In this document: positions 9,161 to 17,347 of the stretch, piece after piece
How positions within the stretch are numbered: the stretch's first letter is position 1
How the letters are laid out: the number at the start of each line of letters is the position of its first letter
Source: Nocardia beijingensis NBRC 16342
Lineage (GTDB): Bacteria; Actinomycetota; Actinomycetes; Mycobacteriales; Mycobacteriaceae
Direction of reading: 5' to 3'
Assembly: GCF_001612785.1 (NCBI RefSeq)
Contig: NZ_BDBC01000032.1
Coordinates: 140,344 to 204,343 of the forward strand
DNA: 64,000 bases
Translations under genes and position numbers: made by a program
Notes under the pieces: model-generated
The model's database searches: none
Seen by the model: the letters and a program-made list of their open reading frames with translations, nothing else
What the model was told of the DNA's origin: nothing

Positions 9161-9173
9161 TGTCACTGTGACG
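9161..9173. promoter_or_regulatory. Copy 2 of a TGTCACTGTGACG motif
   Basis: Identical to the motif at 8357-8369. It lies 56 bp upstream of the first possible start of the minus-strand YczE-type gene, where an operator or activator site would be expected. Confidence 0.45.
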
Positions 9174-9434
9174 TTTTCATCGATCCGGGACGCTAGTTGA
9201 GAGGAGGTCAATCTAGGGAATTCGCAAGATCGTCCCAGCAAGCCGATGAAAACCGAAAAATTTCCATCAAGCAGACAAATACGCCAGGACCCAGCCATCC
9301 GAACGCGACACCAGACCCAGCGCGTGGCAAACGTAGGCGAGCCCCGACACATCGGGACGCCCACAACTCGCGCGAGAGCAACGCTGAACGGGCAGAAACA
9401 GCCGCGACGAGCCGCTCCCGATTTCCACCGATAA

Positions 9435-9449
9435 TTGACATTATGTCAA
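9435..9449. promoter_or_regulatory. Palindrome TTGACATTATGTCAA
   Basis: Perfect 7-1-7 inverted repeat in an AT-richer patch. Each arm contains TTGACA, a -35 consensus, but no matching -10 stands at 16-18 bp on either strand. It could be an operator for the upstream promoter of the YczE-type gene, or a relic of a lost gene. Confidence 0.4.
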
Positions 9450-9572
9450 GTAGAGGCCCGCACCACCTCCTCCGACTCGCGCGCGCTCATCCCTCACATC
9501 GATGGCAGGCGAATTATCGTGCGCCCCCCCCGGCGCCGGGCCCAACCTCGGAGATGGCCCGGCGCCGAGGTT

Positions 9573-10613
9573 TCAGACTCGAGACAGCATGGTCGCCAGT
9601 TCCGCGTGCAGGTCGAACAACGCGGGAATCTGATCGGATGAGCGGCGGCCCATGCCGCACTCGGTGGCGATGCCGAACTCGGCGACCGCCGTGCGGGCCG
9701 CCTCGATGCGTTCGATCGCGCCGGCGCGGCCGTCGGTGGCGTGCACCAGGCCGAGGTACAGGTCCGTCTCCGGCGGAAGAGCGAGATCGGCGAGGGGCTT
9801 GAAATAGTCGGCGTCCGTGCGGGAACGCGGCACCGGCAGATGGATCCAGTCGACCCGCCGGTCCAGACCGGCCAGGACGCGGCCCGCCACCGCCGCCAGC
9901 TTGCCGGTATCGGCGGGTTCGGCGAAGTGACGATGACCGAAATCGCCGTAACAAAGGTGATAGCCAAGTTCCACCGATTCGGGCACCGCGGCGCCCAACC
10001 GGACCAGTCGCTCCCCTACTCCTTCGAGCTGCGTCGGATAGTCGGCGCCGAACCAGGACGGGAAGATGCCCTCGAAAATGGCGAACTCGACAGCGGCATC
10101 CCATTGCACCGCAAGGTCTTCGGCAGGAATCCCGGCGAGGATCGCGGCGAGTTCGTCCAGCAGCCGCGCCTCGTACCTGCGTTCCAACTCCCCTTGCGGG
10201 CCTGCGACGAACGCTCCGATCACCGCGATGGGTGTCGGCAAACTCACCTGGAACCGGATACCCGCCGGAATGGTGCCATCCTCGCGCAGCTGCCGGAAGA
10301 CCTCCCAGGATTCCAGCGCCGCCTCCGCGTAACCCAGAGGACCGAAATCGATCGACGCCGCCTCGACGCCGGGTTTGGGCTGCACCCGTTCGCTCGGCCC
10401 GTACTCCGGGCTGGGCGGCGGAACGGTTTCCAGGTCCGGATGTGCCTGCATCTTCGGCAGCTGCCACACCACCCAGTTGTCCCGTACCCCGGTCTCACCG
10501 TCAGGCACGCGCTTCAAATGCTGCCCGATCCGCCGCGACGCCTCGGAGAAGACCGTCCGCGCATCCGCCAGCGGGACACTGCCGCACAGATGGACTCCAC
10601 GACCCACACCCAC
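9573..10613 (-). CDS. MetE-like (cobalamin-independent methionine synthase C-domain) zinc protein
   Basis: About 346 residues from the GTG at 10613, chosen because GAGGAGG ends 5 nt before it; the frame stays open further upstream without homology. The sequence fits the UROD/MetE barrel: a zinc-site pair His219-x-Cys221 in GYHLCYGDFG and a late Cys319 in TECGMGRR, which correspond to the His-x-Cys and Cys ligands of methionine synthase II. The opening VHLCGSVPLADARTVF and GETGVR also resemble the family. It lacks the N-terminal barrel of true MetE, so it may transfer methyl or alkyl groups to another thiol. It appears to be transcribed alone. Confidence 0.72.
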   Translation of the reverse strand: MGVGRGVHLCGSVPLADARTVFSEASRRIGQHLKRVPDGETGVRDNWVVWQLPKMQAHPDLETVPPPSPEYGPSERVQPKPGVEAASIDFGPLGYAEAALESWEVFRQLREDGTIPAGIRFQVSLPTPIAVIGAFVAGPQGELERRYEARLLDELAAILAGIPAEDLAVQWDAAVEFAIFEGIFPSWFGADYPTQLEGVGERLVRLGAAVPESVELGYHLCYGDFGHRHFAEPADTGKLAAVAGRVLAGLDRRVDWIHLPVPRSRTDADYFKPLADLALPPETDLYLGLVHATDGRAGAIERIEAARTAVAEFGIATECGMGRRSSDQIPALFDLHAELATMLSRV

Positions 10614-11256
10614 CACAACCTCCTCAGATCGCCTACCACCGCCCGCACGACCGACACCAGACATTTGCCGCACAACCGGACGGTGGTCCGCTGCGGCAGA
10701 AAGCAATCGATCAGTTCGCGCTACGCGATGCAGCGTAGACGCAGATTACGGAGCAAGGTCCCCCACGCCTGGGAAACCTTCAGCGATCGTTCACTGGCGA
10801 CCCGCATCACCTGTCGGCCTTGCCGGTATCGCGCAACGACAATCACGCCATTTCGCGGCGACGGTTGCCATCGTCGACGTCCTCCGACGCTGCCTTTTCA
10901 CCTGCACCCCTCGCGAAGAGGCAACCCCCGGTGTCTGTGCTGCTTTGGATTTCGGTCAGGTTGGTCCGTGACTTCGCCTGATGACGGATAGATGTATACA
11001 TACGCATAAAAACGTATCGCAATCTTCATTCCGCACGTCACGTCCCCGAACTGCCGCGCCAGCCGACGACGCCGACCCGAACAAAGAAGCGCGCGTGTGA
11101 TCAGCGCCGAGTCGGACCATCATCGTTGTCGTGCCACGATTTCCACACCGACTTTCCTCAGCACTCCCCTACCCCGTCTCGCAGAACACGTCGACGGTGT
11201 CGCTCCCGACCTGGTTCCGCCCTCGCCCAGTCGCATTCGCGAACCGATACGAAGGT
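10614..11256. other. Gene-free stretch with an AT-rich island
   Basis: About 640 bp with no supported gene. It contains an unusually AT-rich segment (about 10989-11030, including TAGATGTATACATACGC and AACGTATC) and ends at the LexA-like box before the YdjM-type gene. Confidence 0.5.
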
Positions 11257-11268
11257 GAACTAACGTTC
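11257..11268 (+). promoter_or_regulatory. LexA/SOS-like box overlapping the -10 of the YdjM-type gene
   Basis: GAAC-TAAC-GTTC matches the GAAC-N4-GTTC core of the Gram-positive SOS box. It contains TAACGT (11261-11266), which is spaced 7 nt from the GTG start and so would be the -10 of a leaderless promoter. LexA bound here would block initiation. Confidence 0.65.
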
Positions 11269-11273
11269 GAATC

Positions 11274-11990
11274 GTGCTTGGACATTCACATGCGACCAGT
11301 GGCGCGCTGGCTTGGTCGGCGGCAGCGGCGACGCTTCCGGTCACGATCTTGACGTTTCCGGCTCTCCAGGATGCGACCGGCCATCTCGGCACCGTCGATC
11401 TGCTGCTGGGGGTCTTCCTCACGGCCGGCGCCGCACTGCTCCCCGATGCGGACCATCCGGACGGAACCATCTCGCACGCTTTGGGTCCGATCACGCACAC
11501 CGCGTGCAAGCTCATCTCGTGGGTCGCCGGCGGCCACCGCGGCGCCACCCATTCCTTGGCGTTCGTCGCGGCCGTCGCCTACGGCACCTGGGCCGGCGAG
11601 CACTGGCTCGGCCGCTGGTTCACCCTCGGCCTGGTGTTCTTCCTGCTGGCCCTGGCCGTGCGCGCGCTACATCTGTGCCCGTCCGGCAACAACTTCAAGG
11701 CATGGGGACCGATCGTCGTGCTCGCGTCCGCGGGCACGTTCGCGATGGAGCATTGGATCGCCGACAAGCCGGTGTGGCTGCCGTTCGCGGTCGGCCTGGG
11801 TGCGCTGGCCCACCTGCTCGGCGATTGCCTTACCGAGCGCGGTTGCCGCTTGTTCTGGCCGTTCGGCGTGCGAGTCAGTTTTCCGGTCATCGAACGCACC
11901 GGCAACAAGGTCGAAACCTTCATCGTGGCGCCATTGTTCACGGCCGGTACGCTGGCCATCCTGTGGTACACCATCACGCACCAGCCCTGA
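11274..11990 (+). CDS. YdjM-type membrane-bound metal-dependent hydrolase family protein
   Basis: 238 residues with several membrane helices. The family's metal-site motifs are present: an early HSHATSG (His4, His6), PDADHPDG after the second helix, and HRGATHS (about residues 89-95), a His/Asp set like that of E. coli YdjM. The GTG start places the first His motif where the family has it. The role is unknown, but E. coli ydjM is induced by DNA damage through LexA. Here a GAAC-N4-GTTC box covers the -10, so SOS control is likely. No ribosome site is present, consistent with leaderless translation. It appears to be a single gene flanked by AT-rich islands. Confidence 0.82.
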   Translation: MLGHSHATSGALAWSAAAATLPVTILTFPALQDATGHLGTVDLLLGVFLTAGAALLPDADHPDGTISHALGPITHTACKLISWVAGGHRGATHSLAFVAAVAYGTWAGEHWLGRWFTLGLVFFLLALAVRALHLCPSGNNFKAWGPIVVLASAGTFAMEHWIADKPVWLPFAVGLGALAHLLGDCLTERGCRLFWPFGVRVSFPVIERTGNKVETFIVAPLFTAGTLAILWYTITHQP

Positions 11991-12260
11991 GATCATCGCC
12001 GCCACTGCCCAGGTTTCGATCCGGCGAGGATGCGCCCCCTCGGAAGCCTGGGCAGCGGCAGGCGACAACTGGTTCCGCATAAGTCGGGGTCCCTCCCCTC
12101 CTTGCTTCTTCGGTTGAAATGTGTCCGCGGTTTGTGGGCAGGTTGGATCTGCATAGTTAGATGCGCATATCTACGTATCCATATCTTATATCGCTCGAGA
12201 TGGTCGCCAAGCAGGCATCGTTTTCCCGGAACTCCGCACTTCCGCGGCTACCCTGATGCC
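11991..12260. other. Gene-free stretch with a second AT-rich island
   Basis: 270 bp without a gene. AT-rich segment 12152-12192 (TAGTTAGATGCGCATATC, then ACGTATCCATATC) resembles the island at 10989-11030. TACCCT at 12249-12254 is the likely -10 of the next gene. Confidence 0.5.
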
Positions 12261-13259
12261 ATGCTCGCCTCGACCATGAAGCCGCAGCGCTGGACTCCGC
12301 CACCCTCCCCCGCCCGAGCGCGGCAAACCCGCAGTGCCCCAACCCTTCCCGAGATCCGGCGCCTCGAGTTGCCCGGCGCGGGCCCGGAAGATGTCGTCCT
12401 CTCCCCCGATGGAAGGATCCTCGCGGGCGTCGAGGGCGGTGCCATCCTCAGCATCGATCCAGCGACCGGCGAGGTCCGCGAGCTCGCGAACACCGGAGGT
12501 CGCCCCCTCGGCCTGCACGCCGACGCCGACGGTCGCGTGCTGATCTGCGACTTCGAGCGGGGACTGCTGGAGCTGAACACCGAGGGCGCGCTGACCGTTC
12601 TGGTCGATGAGATCGACGGTGAACGACTCCGGTTCGCCAGCAATGTGGTGCGCGACAGCGACGGCACGATCTACTTCTCCGCGTCGTCACGCCGATACTC
12701 GCTCGACGAGTACATGGGCGACATCCTGGAGCACTCCGGCACCGGGCGCCTGTTCCGCCGGGACCCCTCGGGCAAGGTGGAGACGCTCATCGACGATCTG
12801 CAATTCGCCAACGGCGTCGTCCTGGCGCCGGATCGCTCCAGTGTGGTCGTCGCGGAGACCGGCGGTTACCGCCTCACCCGCTATTGGCTCACCGGCCCGA
12901 AGGCGGGCACGCAGGAGCGGTTGATCGAGAACCTACCCGGGTTCCCGGACAATCTCGGCCTCGGCAGTGACGGCCTGATCTGGATCACGCTTCCTTCGCC
13001 GCGCAATCCGTTGCTGGATCGGCTGCTTCCCTTGCCGGGCATTCTGCGGCGGATCGTGTGGACGCTGCCGAAGTGGGTGCAGCCGAAGCCTGCGCGGACG
13101 GTGTGGGTATTGGCGGTCGATTTCGACGGCAATGTCGTGCACGACCTTCAGGTCGAGGGCACCGACTATTCGATGGTGACCGGCGTGGTCGAGCAGGACG
13201 GTGTGTTGTATCTGGGCAGTCTCACCGAGCGAGCGGTGGCCGTGTCGCGGGTGCCGTAG
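12261..13259 (+). CDS. Strictosidine synthase/APMAP-like six-bladed propeller protein
   Basis: 332 residues from the ATG at 12261; TACCCT ends 6 nt before it, pointing to a leaderless message. Seen: the Str_synth pattern SRRYSLDEYMGDILEH, GTGRLFRRDPSG, then LQFANGVVLAPDRSSVVVAETGGYRLTRYWLTGPKAGT and NLPGFPDNLG. This closely follows plant strictosidine synthase-like proteins and animal APMAP, which are calcium-binding propellers with lactonase or arylesterase activity. The extra 77 codons that could be read upstream are not protein-like. No clear signal peptide, so probably cytosolic. Bacterial substrates are mostly unknown. Confidence 0.82.
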   Translation: MLASTMKPQRWTPPPSPARARQTRSAPTLPEIRRLELPGAGPEDVVLSPDGRILAGVEGGAILSIDPATGEVRELANTGGRPLGLHADADGRVLICDFERGLLELNTEGALTVLVDEIDGERLRFASNVVRDSDGTIYFSASSRRYSLDEYMGDILEHSGTGRLFRRDPSGKVETLIDDLQFANGVVLAPDRSSVVVAETGGYRLTRYWLTGPKAGTQERLIENLPGFPDNLGLGSDGLIWITLPSPRNPLLDRLLPLPGILRRIVWTLPKWVQPKPARTVWVLAVDFDGNVVHDLQVEGTDYSMVTGVVEQDGVLYLGSLTERAVAVSRVP

Positions 13260-13273
13260 GGTTCACCTTTTTC

Positions 13274-13291
13274 AGTGCACACTTGTACACT
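13274..13291. promoter_or_regulatory. Inverted repeat on the promoter of the lipase-like gene
   Basis: AGTGCACACTTGTACACT: 8-nt arms with 7 of 8 pairs around a CT centre. Its right end contains the TACACT -10 (13286-13291), 6 nt before the GTG start. The position fits a repressor site for a TetR- or GntR-type protein encoded elsewhere. Confidence 0.5.
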
Positions 13292-13297
13292 CGACTG

Positions 13298-14545
13298 GTG
13301 ACGAATAGTGTGCCCCAGCGGCAAGCGGAGGTCAGGGCACTGGCCCGGCTGGCCGGTGACGAGCTCGGCGGCGCGGTCGATGGGATCGCGGCCGTGCACC
13401 AGGCGATCGCGCGCCGCGTGTTCGCCGCGGTGCGGTGGGGTGTGGGGCCTGCGGCGGCTCCGGTGGAGCTGATGCACGATGCGATCGCCGAGAGTGTCTA
13501 CCGCGTGGTCAGCGGGTCCGCCGTGGCAGCGGGCATGGTCGCGGAACGGACGGCGGATCTGCCCGGCGTCGCGCCGTCACGCACGGTGTACGGTTCGGGG
13601 TTGCTGGCCGCGTTGCAGGGCTTGATCGGTGACGATCTCGAGCGGACGCGGCCGATTCTGGCCGGTCCGATGACGTTTCGGATCGATGGCGCTCCCGCGC
13701 CCGCGGAACTGGTGGGTGCGCGCGTCCGACGGCCGGGTGCGCATGTGGTGGTGTTCCTGCACGGCTTGGTGGAGACCGAGCACGCGTGGCGCCTGGGTGG
13801 CGGGCCGACCTATGCCGAGCGGCTGGAGTCCGATCTGGGATGTACGTCGCTACAGGTTCGGTACAACTCCGGCCTGCACATCTCGGAGAACGCGGCACAG
13901 TTCAGCGAATTGATGCAGGGCTTGATCGATGGGTGGCCGGTGCCGGTCGAGCGGGTGTCGCTGGTGGGTCATTCGATGGGCGGGTTGGTCGCCCGTGGCG
14001 CGTGCTTTGTGGCGAGTGAAGCCGGGTTGTCGTGGGTGCGGCGGGTGCGCCAAGTGGTGTGCTTGGGTTCGCCGCATATGGGCGCGCCGCTGGAGCAGGT
14101 GGTGCATTACGCGTCGGCGGCGCTGGTGCGGTTTCCGGAGACTCGTCCGTTCGGGCGGCTGTTGCGGCGCCGGAGCGCGGGTATCCGGGATCTTCGGGAC
14201 GGTTCGCTGGTGGATGAGGATTGGCGTGGGTTGGACGCCGACGCGCTGCGTCGCCGGGTGCTGCGCGAGGTTCCGCTGTTGCCGGATGTGGACCACTATT
14301 TCGTCACCGCGACCGTGACGCGCAGTGCGCGGCATCCGGTGGGGCGTGTGATCGGTGACGGGCTGGTGCTCACCGCGAGTGGTTCCGGCCGCGCTCGGGC
14401 CCGGCGTGTCGGGTTCGACGTCGACAAGGGGATGCATCTGTCGTCGGCGCATCACTTCACGTTGCTCAATCATGCGGCGGTCTACCGCGCACTGCGTGGC
14501 TGGCTGGCATCGGAATCGGTGCGGTCCGACGAGGTTTCGCGGTGA
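13298..14545 (+). CDS. Alpha/beta hydrolase, PGAP1/lipase-like
   Basis: 415 residues. Residues 1-130 are helical and have no clear homology. The hydrolase core follows: VVVFLHGLVET (oxyanion His-Gly near 155), SLVGHSMGGLVAR with nucleophile Ser226, LGSPHMGAP, and a late HLSSAHHFTLLNH with the probable catalytic His. The sequence resembles esterase/PGAP1-type lipases acting on acyl esters. A much longer frame is open upstream, but the GTG at 13298 is preceded by TACACT at 6 nt, so a leaderless start is chosen. No signal peptide is evident. A palindromic site overlaps the promoter. Confidence 0.8.
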   Translation: MTNSVPQRQAEVRALARLAGDELGGAVDGIAAVHQAIARRVFAAVRWGVGPAAAPVELMHDAIAESVYRVVSGSAVAAGMVAERTADLPGVAPSRTVYGSGLLAALQGLIGDDLERTRPILAGPMTFRIDGAPAPAELVGARVRRPGAHVVVFLHGLVETEHAWRLGGGPTYAERLESDLGCTSLQVRYNSGLHISENAAQFSELMQGLIDGWPVPVERVSLVGHSMGGLVARGACFVASEAGLSWVRRVRQVVCLGSPHMGAPLEQVVHYASAALVRFPETRPFGRLLRRRSAGIRDLRDGSLVDEDWRGLDADALRRRVLREVPLLPDVDHYFVTATVTRSARHPVGRVIGDGLVLTASGSGRARARRVGFDVDKGMHLSSAHHFTLLNHAAVYRALRGWLASESVRSDEVSR

Positions 14546-14554
14546 ATTCCCTGT

Positions 14555-14585
14555 GGGCGGGACAGGGCGTTGCCGTACCCCGCCC
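14555..14585. terminator. Possible bidirectional hairpin between convergent genes
   Basis: GGGCGGG and CCCGCCC arms around a 17-nt loop in the 46-bp gap between two converging genes. The stem is weak. Confidence 0.3.
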
Positions 14586-14591
14586 CCGTGT

Positions 14592-15683
14592 TCAGAGGAG
14601 GTCTTCGGGGTCGGCGTCGGCTTCGAGACGGACGTCTTCGGCGAAGTGGGTTTCGGGGTCGTCGTGCTCGGTGTGGGCGGCGTAGAGCAGCAGGCAGCCG
14701 CGGATACCGTCGAGGAGGTCTTCCAGGAGGTCGAGGGCGGGGCGGGCGGGGTCGAGGCGGCTGATGCGGAAGCCGGTGAGCATCGCTTCGCGGGTCTCGG
14801 CGTCGACGCCGAACCGGTGGGCTTGGGCTTCGATCTCGGCGACGCGGGCGACGAGGCTCCACGGGGCCGGGACGCGGCCTTCGTGGACGGCCACCGCTTC
14901 GGCGATCAGGTCGAGGACGACTTCGGTGGGGGTGTCGCCCTGGGCGAGTCGTTCGAGTACGAGGGTGGGGGTCTCGACTTGGAGCGCTTCGATGTCGTCG
15001 GCTTCGGCGACGACATCGGTGGTCGGGACGTTCGCGGTCTCGCCGGCGACTTCGGCGGCGGCGTAGAGCCAGTGTGCCGCGGCGACGGAGGCGGAGGCCG
15101 GGTCGAGTTCGGTGAACAGTTCGATGCTGCCGAGCGGGTCGGCGCGTAGGAGTGCGTCGGCGGCGTGGACCTGGGCCGGGGAGACGTCGGGGCGGGACAG
15201 TTCGACGGCTTGGCGGGCGCGGCCGGAGAGGTCGCCGCGTTCGGCGGATTCGATGGCTTCCTGTTCGGTGCGTACTTCGGCGGCGACGGTTTCGAGGAGG
15301 GCGGCGTCGTCGATGTCGTGGAGGGTGCGTCCGATGCGGTGGGCGGATTCGACGACGCCGCTGTAGGAGACGAGCAGTCCTTCGTCGGTGGGCAGGTGGG
15401 GGCTGCGCAGGCCCGCTTCGACTTCTTTGAAGTTGCGGCGTTCCTCGGCGCGGCGCCATGCTTCGCTGTTGGGGACGTCGGGGTCGCCCGCGGCACTGGC
15501 GGGGTGGGTGTAGGTGCGCCATTGGAACCGCGAGAGGGTGGTGAGGTTCGACGCCAGATCGGTTGCCTGGTCCCTGGTCACCTGCGGGGGCAGGGTGGCC
15601 ACCGTCTGGGCGAGGTCGCCTCGTCCGGTCGCCCAGGTGGCGACGAGGGCGGCGCGGTCGGGATCGAATGCGTATCTGGTCAC
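14592..15683 (-). CDS. Conserved-looking hypothetical protein, acidic and helical
   Basis: About 363 residues from a GTG at 15683; the start is uncertain because the frame is open to 15962, although the extra segment is basic, Pro/Thr-rich and unlike the rest. I do not recognise the family. The protein is rich in Ala, Glu and Asp with long predicted helices, repeated AE/AAEV stretches, no membrane segment and no cysteine cluster, and a very acidic C-terminus (EDVRLEADADPEDLL). GC-rich third positions support coding on this strand. It stands alone, convergent with the lipase-like gene. Confidence 0.6.
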   Translation of the reverse strand: MTRYAFDPDRAALVATWATGRGDLAQTVATLPPQVTRDQATDLASNLTTLSRFQWRTYTHPASAAGDPDVPNSEAWRRAEERRNFKEVEAGLRSPHLPTDEGLLVSYSGVVESAHRIGRTLHDIDDAALLETVAAEVRTEQEAIESAERGDLSGRARQAVELSRPDVSPAQVHAADALLRADPLGSIELFTELDPASASVAAAHWLYAAAEVAGETANVPTTDVVAEADDIEALQVETPTLVLERLAQGDTPTEVVLDLIAEAVAVHEGRVPAPWSLVARVAEIEAQAHRFGVDAETREAMLTGFRISRLDPARPALDLLEDLLDGIRGCLLLYAAHTEHDDPETHFAEDVRLEADADPEDLL

Positions 15684-16027
15684 CTGGGCAAGTCTGGTCG
15701 ATCGGCGGCGGATGTGCTCGGTCAATTGATTCGCTTGTGATGTTGTGCGGCGTTTCCCGGGGACGCGCTGGGTGGATGGATTCCGACTCGGGATGCCGGT
15801 GAGACCGGTTGCGTGTGTGCCGACCGTCGCGGGTTCGGTCCGCGGGTGGTGACGTCGTGCGGTGTGGCGGGGACCTGGGTGGGTTTCGCGGCGTGGTCGG
15901 CTGCGATGGGTGAGGGTGCGGGCGGCGGGCGCGGCGGGCGCGGATGGGGTGATCGTGACCATGGTGGGATCTGCGACACGCTGATGCTTGCCGGAGACCT
16001 CAGCAATCTCTCAGTTACGCTACCGCG
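15684..16027. other. Upstream region of the GH1 gene
   Basis: 344 bp between divergent starts. It may hold an N-terminal extension of the minus-strand hypothetical gene. TACGCT at 16016-16021, 6 nt before the ATG at 16028, is the likely -10 for the glycosidase. No operator-like palindrome was noticed. Confidence 0.4.
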
Positions 16028-17347
16028 ATGCGTACACGCACTCACCGGCGCGGGTTCGCCGCGTTGTCGGCCGCTGCGGCGATGCTGATGGCCTCGGGGG
16101 TTTCGGCTGCTCAGCCGGGCCGGGAGCTGCCCGTGTTCGGTCGCGACTTCTTGTGGGGTGTGGCGTCGTCGGGATTTCAGTCGGAAGGTCATGCACCGGA
16201 CAGCAACTGGTCGCGTTTCGTCGAGGCGGGTGGGACCGAGCACCCGTATCTGGATTCGGTGGACTTCGCCCGTCGCTATCGCACCGATATCGATCTGGCG
16301 GCGCGGCTGGGTGTGCGGGTCTACCGGGTGGGTCTGGAGTGGGCGCGGCTGCAACCGGCGCCGTATGCGTGGGATGAGGCGGCGTTCGGGTTCTACGACG
16401 ATGTGATCGCCCGGATCGTCGCGGCGGGGATGCGGCCGATGCTGACGCTGGATCACTGGGTGTATCCGGGGTGGGCGGTGGATCGGGGCGGGTGGCGCAA
16501 CCCGGGCATGGTGGAGGATTGGCTGGCGAACATGCGGGAGGTGGTGCGCCGGTATGCCTCGCACGATCCGCTGTGGGTGACGTTCAACGAGCCGGTGGCG
16601 TATGTGGGCACGGAGTTGCGCACGGGCGGGATCGGTGTGGACGAGGCGCCGGTGATGCTGGATCGGATCGCGCGGGCGCACAACGAGATCTACGACGTCA
16701 TCCACGGTTATCGGCCGGATGCTCAGGTGACGAGCAATCTGGGTTATGTGGCGGGCGCGGAGACGGAGGTGAATCAGCCTATCGTGGACCGGATTTCGGC
16801 GAAGCTGGATTTCATCGGGCTGGACTATTACTTCGCTCCGTTGCCGCAGACCGGGGAGTCGGCACAGGGTGGCGCGGAGGGTGGGTCGCCGATGTGGGAG
16901 CTGCCGGTGCATCCGGAGGGTATCTACTACGCGTTGCGGCATTACGCGCGCCAGTTTCCCGGCCGTCCCCTGTATGTGGTGGAGAACGGGCTTCCGACGG
17001 ACAACGGGCAGGTGCGCTCGGATGGGTACACCCGCGCCGATCATCTGCGGGACACGGTGTATTGGTTGCAGCGGGCGAAGGCCGATGGCATGAATGTGAT
17101 CGGTTACAACTATTGGAGTCTGACCGACAACTACGAGTGGGGCTCCTACGCGCCGCGGTTCGGGCTCTACACGGTGGATGTGCTGACCGATCCGACGTTG
17201 GCGCGCCGTCCGACCGATGGGGTCGACGCGTATGCCCGGCTGATCCGCGCGGGTGGTGTCGAGCCTGCGTATCGGCCGATGCGGGCTCCGGTGCCGTGTG
17301 TGCACATCGATGCGGCGGAGACCTGCGTCGGGGAGGATCCGGCCTAG
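16028..17347 (+). CDS. Exported glycoside hydrolase family 1 protein (beta-glucosidase-like)
   Basis: 439 residues. The N-terminus has an arginine pair and a hydrophobic core (THRRGFAALSAAAAMLMASG) ending in VSAA, so Sec or Tat export with cleavage near residue 28 is likely. The mature GH1 barrel keeps both catalytic acids: Glu188 in TFNEP (acid/base) and Glu319 in VVENG (nucleophile), plus NYWSLTDNYEW at the aglycone site. It would hydrolyse beta-glycosides outside the cytoplasm. Most bacterial GH1 enzymes are cytoplasmic, so the leader is notable. TACGCT ends 6 nt before the ATG. No transporter or sugar regulator is adjacent. Confidence 0.88.
   Translation: MRTRTHRRGFAALSAAAAMLMASGVSAAQPGRELPVFGRDFLWGVASSGFQSEGHAPDSNWSRFVEAGGTEHPYLDSVDFARRYRTDIDLAARLGVRVYRVGLEWARLQPAPYAWDEAAFGFYDDVIARIVAAGMRPMLTLDHWVYPGWAVDRGGWRNPGMVEDWLANMREVVRRYASHDPLWVTFNEPVAYVGTELRTGGIGVDEAPVMLDRIARAHNEIYDVIHGYRPDAQVTSNLGYVAGAETEVNQPIVDRISAKLDFIGLDYYFAPLPQTGESAQGGAEGGSPMWELPVHPEGIYYALRHYARQFPGRPLYVVENGLPTDNGQVRSDGYTRADHLRDTVYWLQRAKADGMNVIGYNYWSLTDNYEWGSYAPRFGLYTVDVLTDPTLARRPTDGVDAYARLIRAGGVEPAYRPMRAPVPCVHIDAAETCVGEDPA

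Larger units (their letters stand above)
9106..9572. other. 467-bp gene-poor stretch with two palindromic sites
   Basis: No convincing gene. It is clearly less GC-rich than its surroundings (A-rich runs near 9247-9285). It holds the second TGTCACTGTGACG copy (9161-9173) and the palindrome at 9435-9449. A GAGAGGAGGT ribosome-site-like string near 9199 is not followed by a usable reading frame. A 77-codon minus-strand frame starts inside the second palindrome but has no recognisable features. Confidence 0.5.

Noticed and set aside
11260..11275. TTCGAATC-like string that might be a tRNA T-arm
   Set aside because: No acceptor stem or anticodon arm can be built around it; it is part of the LexA-like box.
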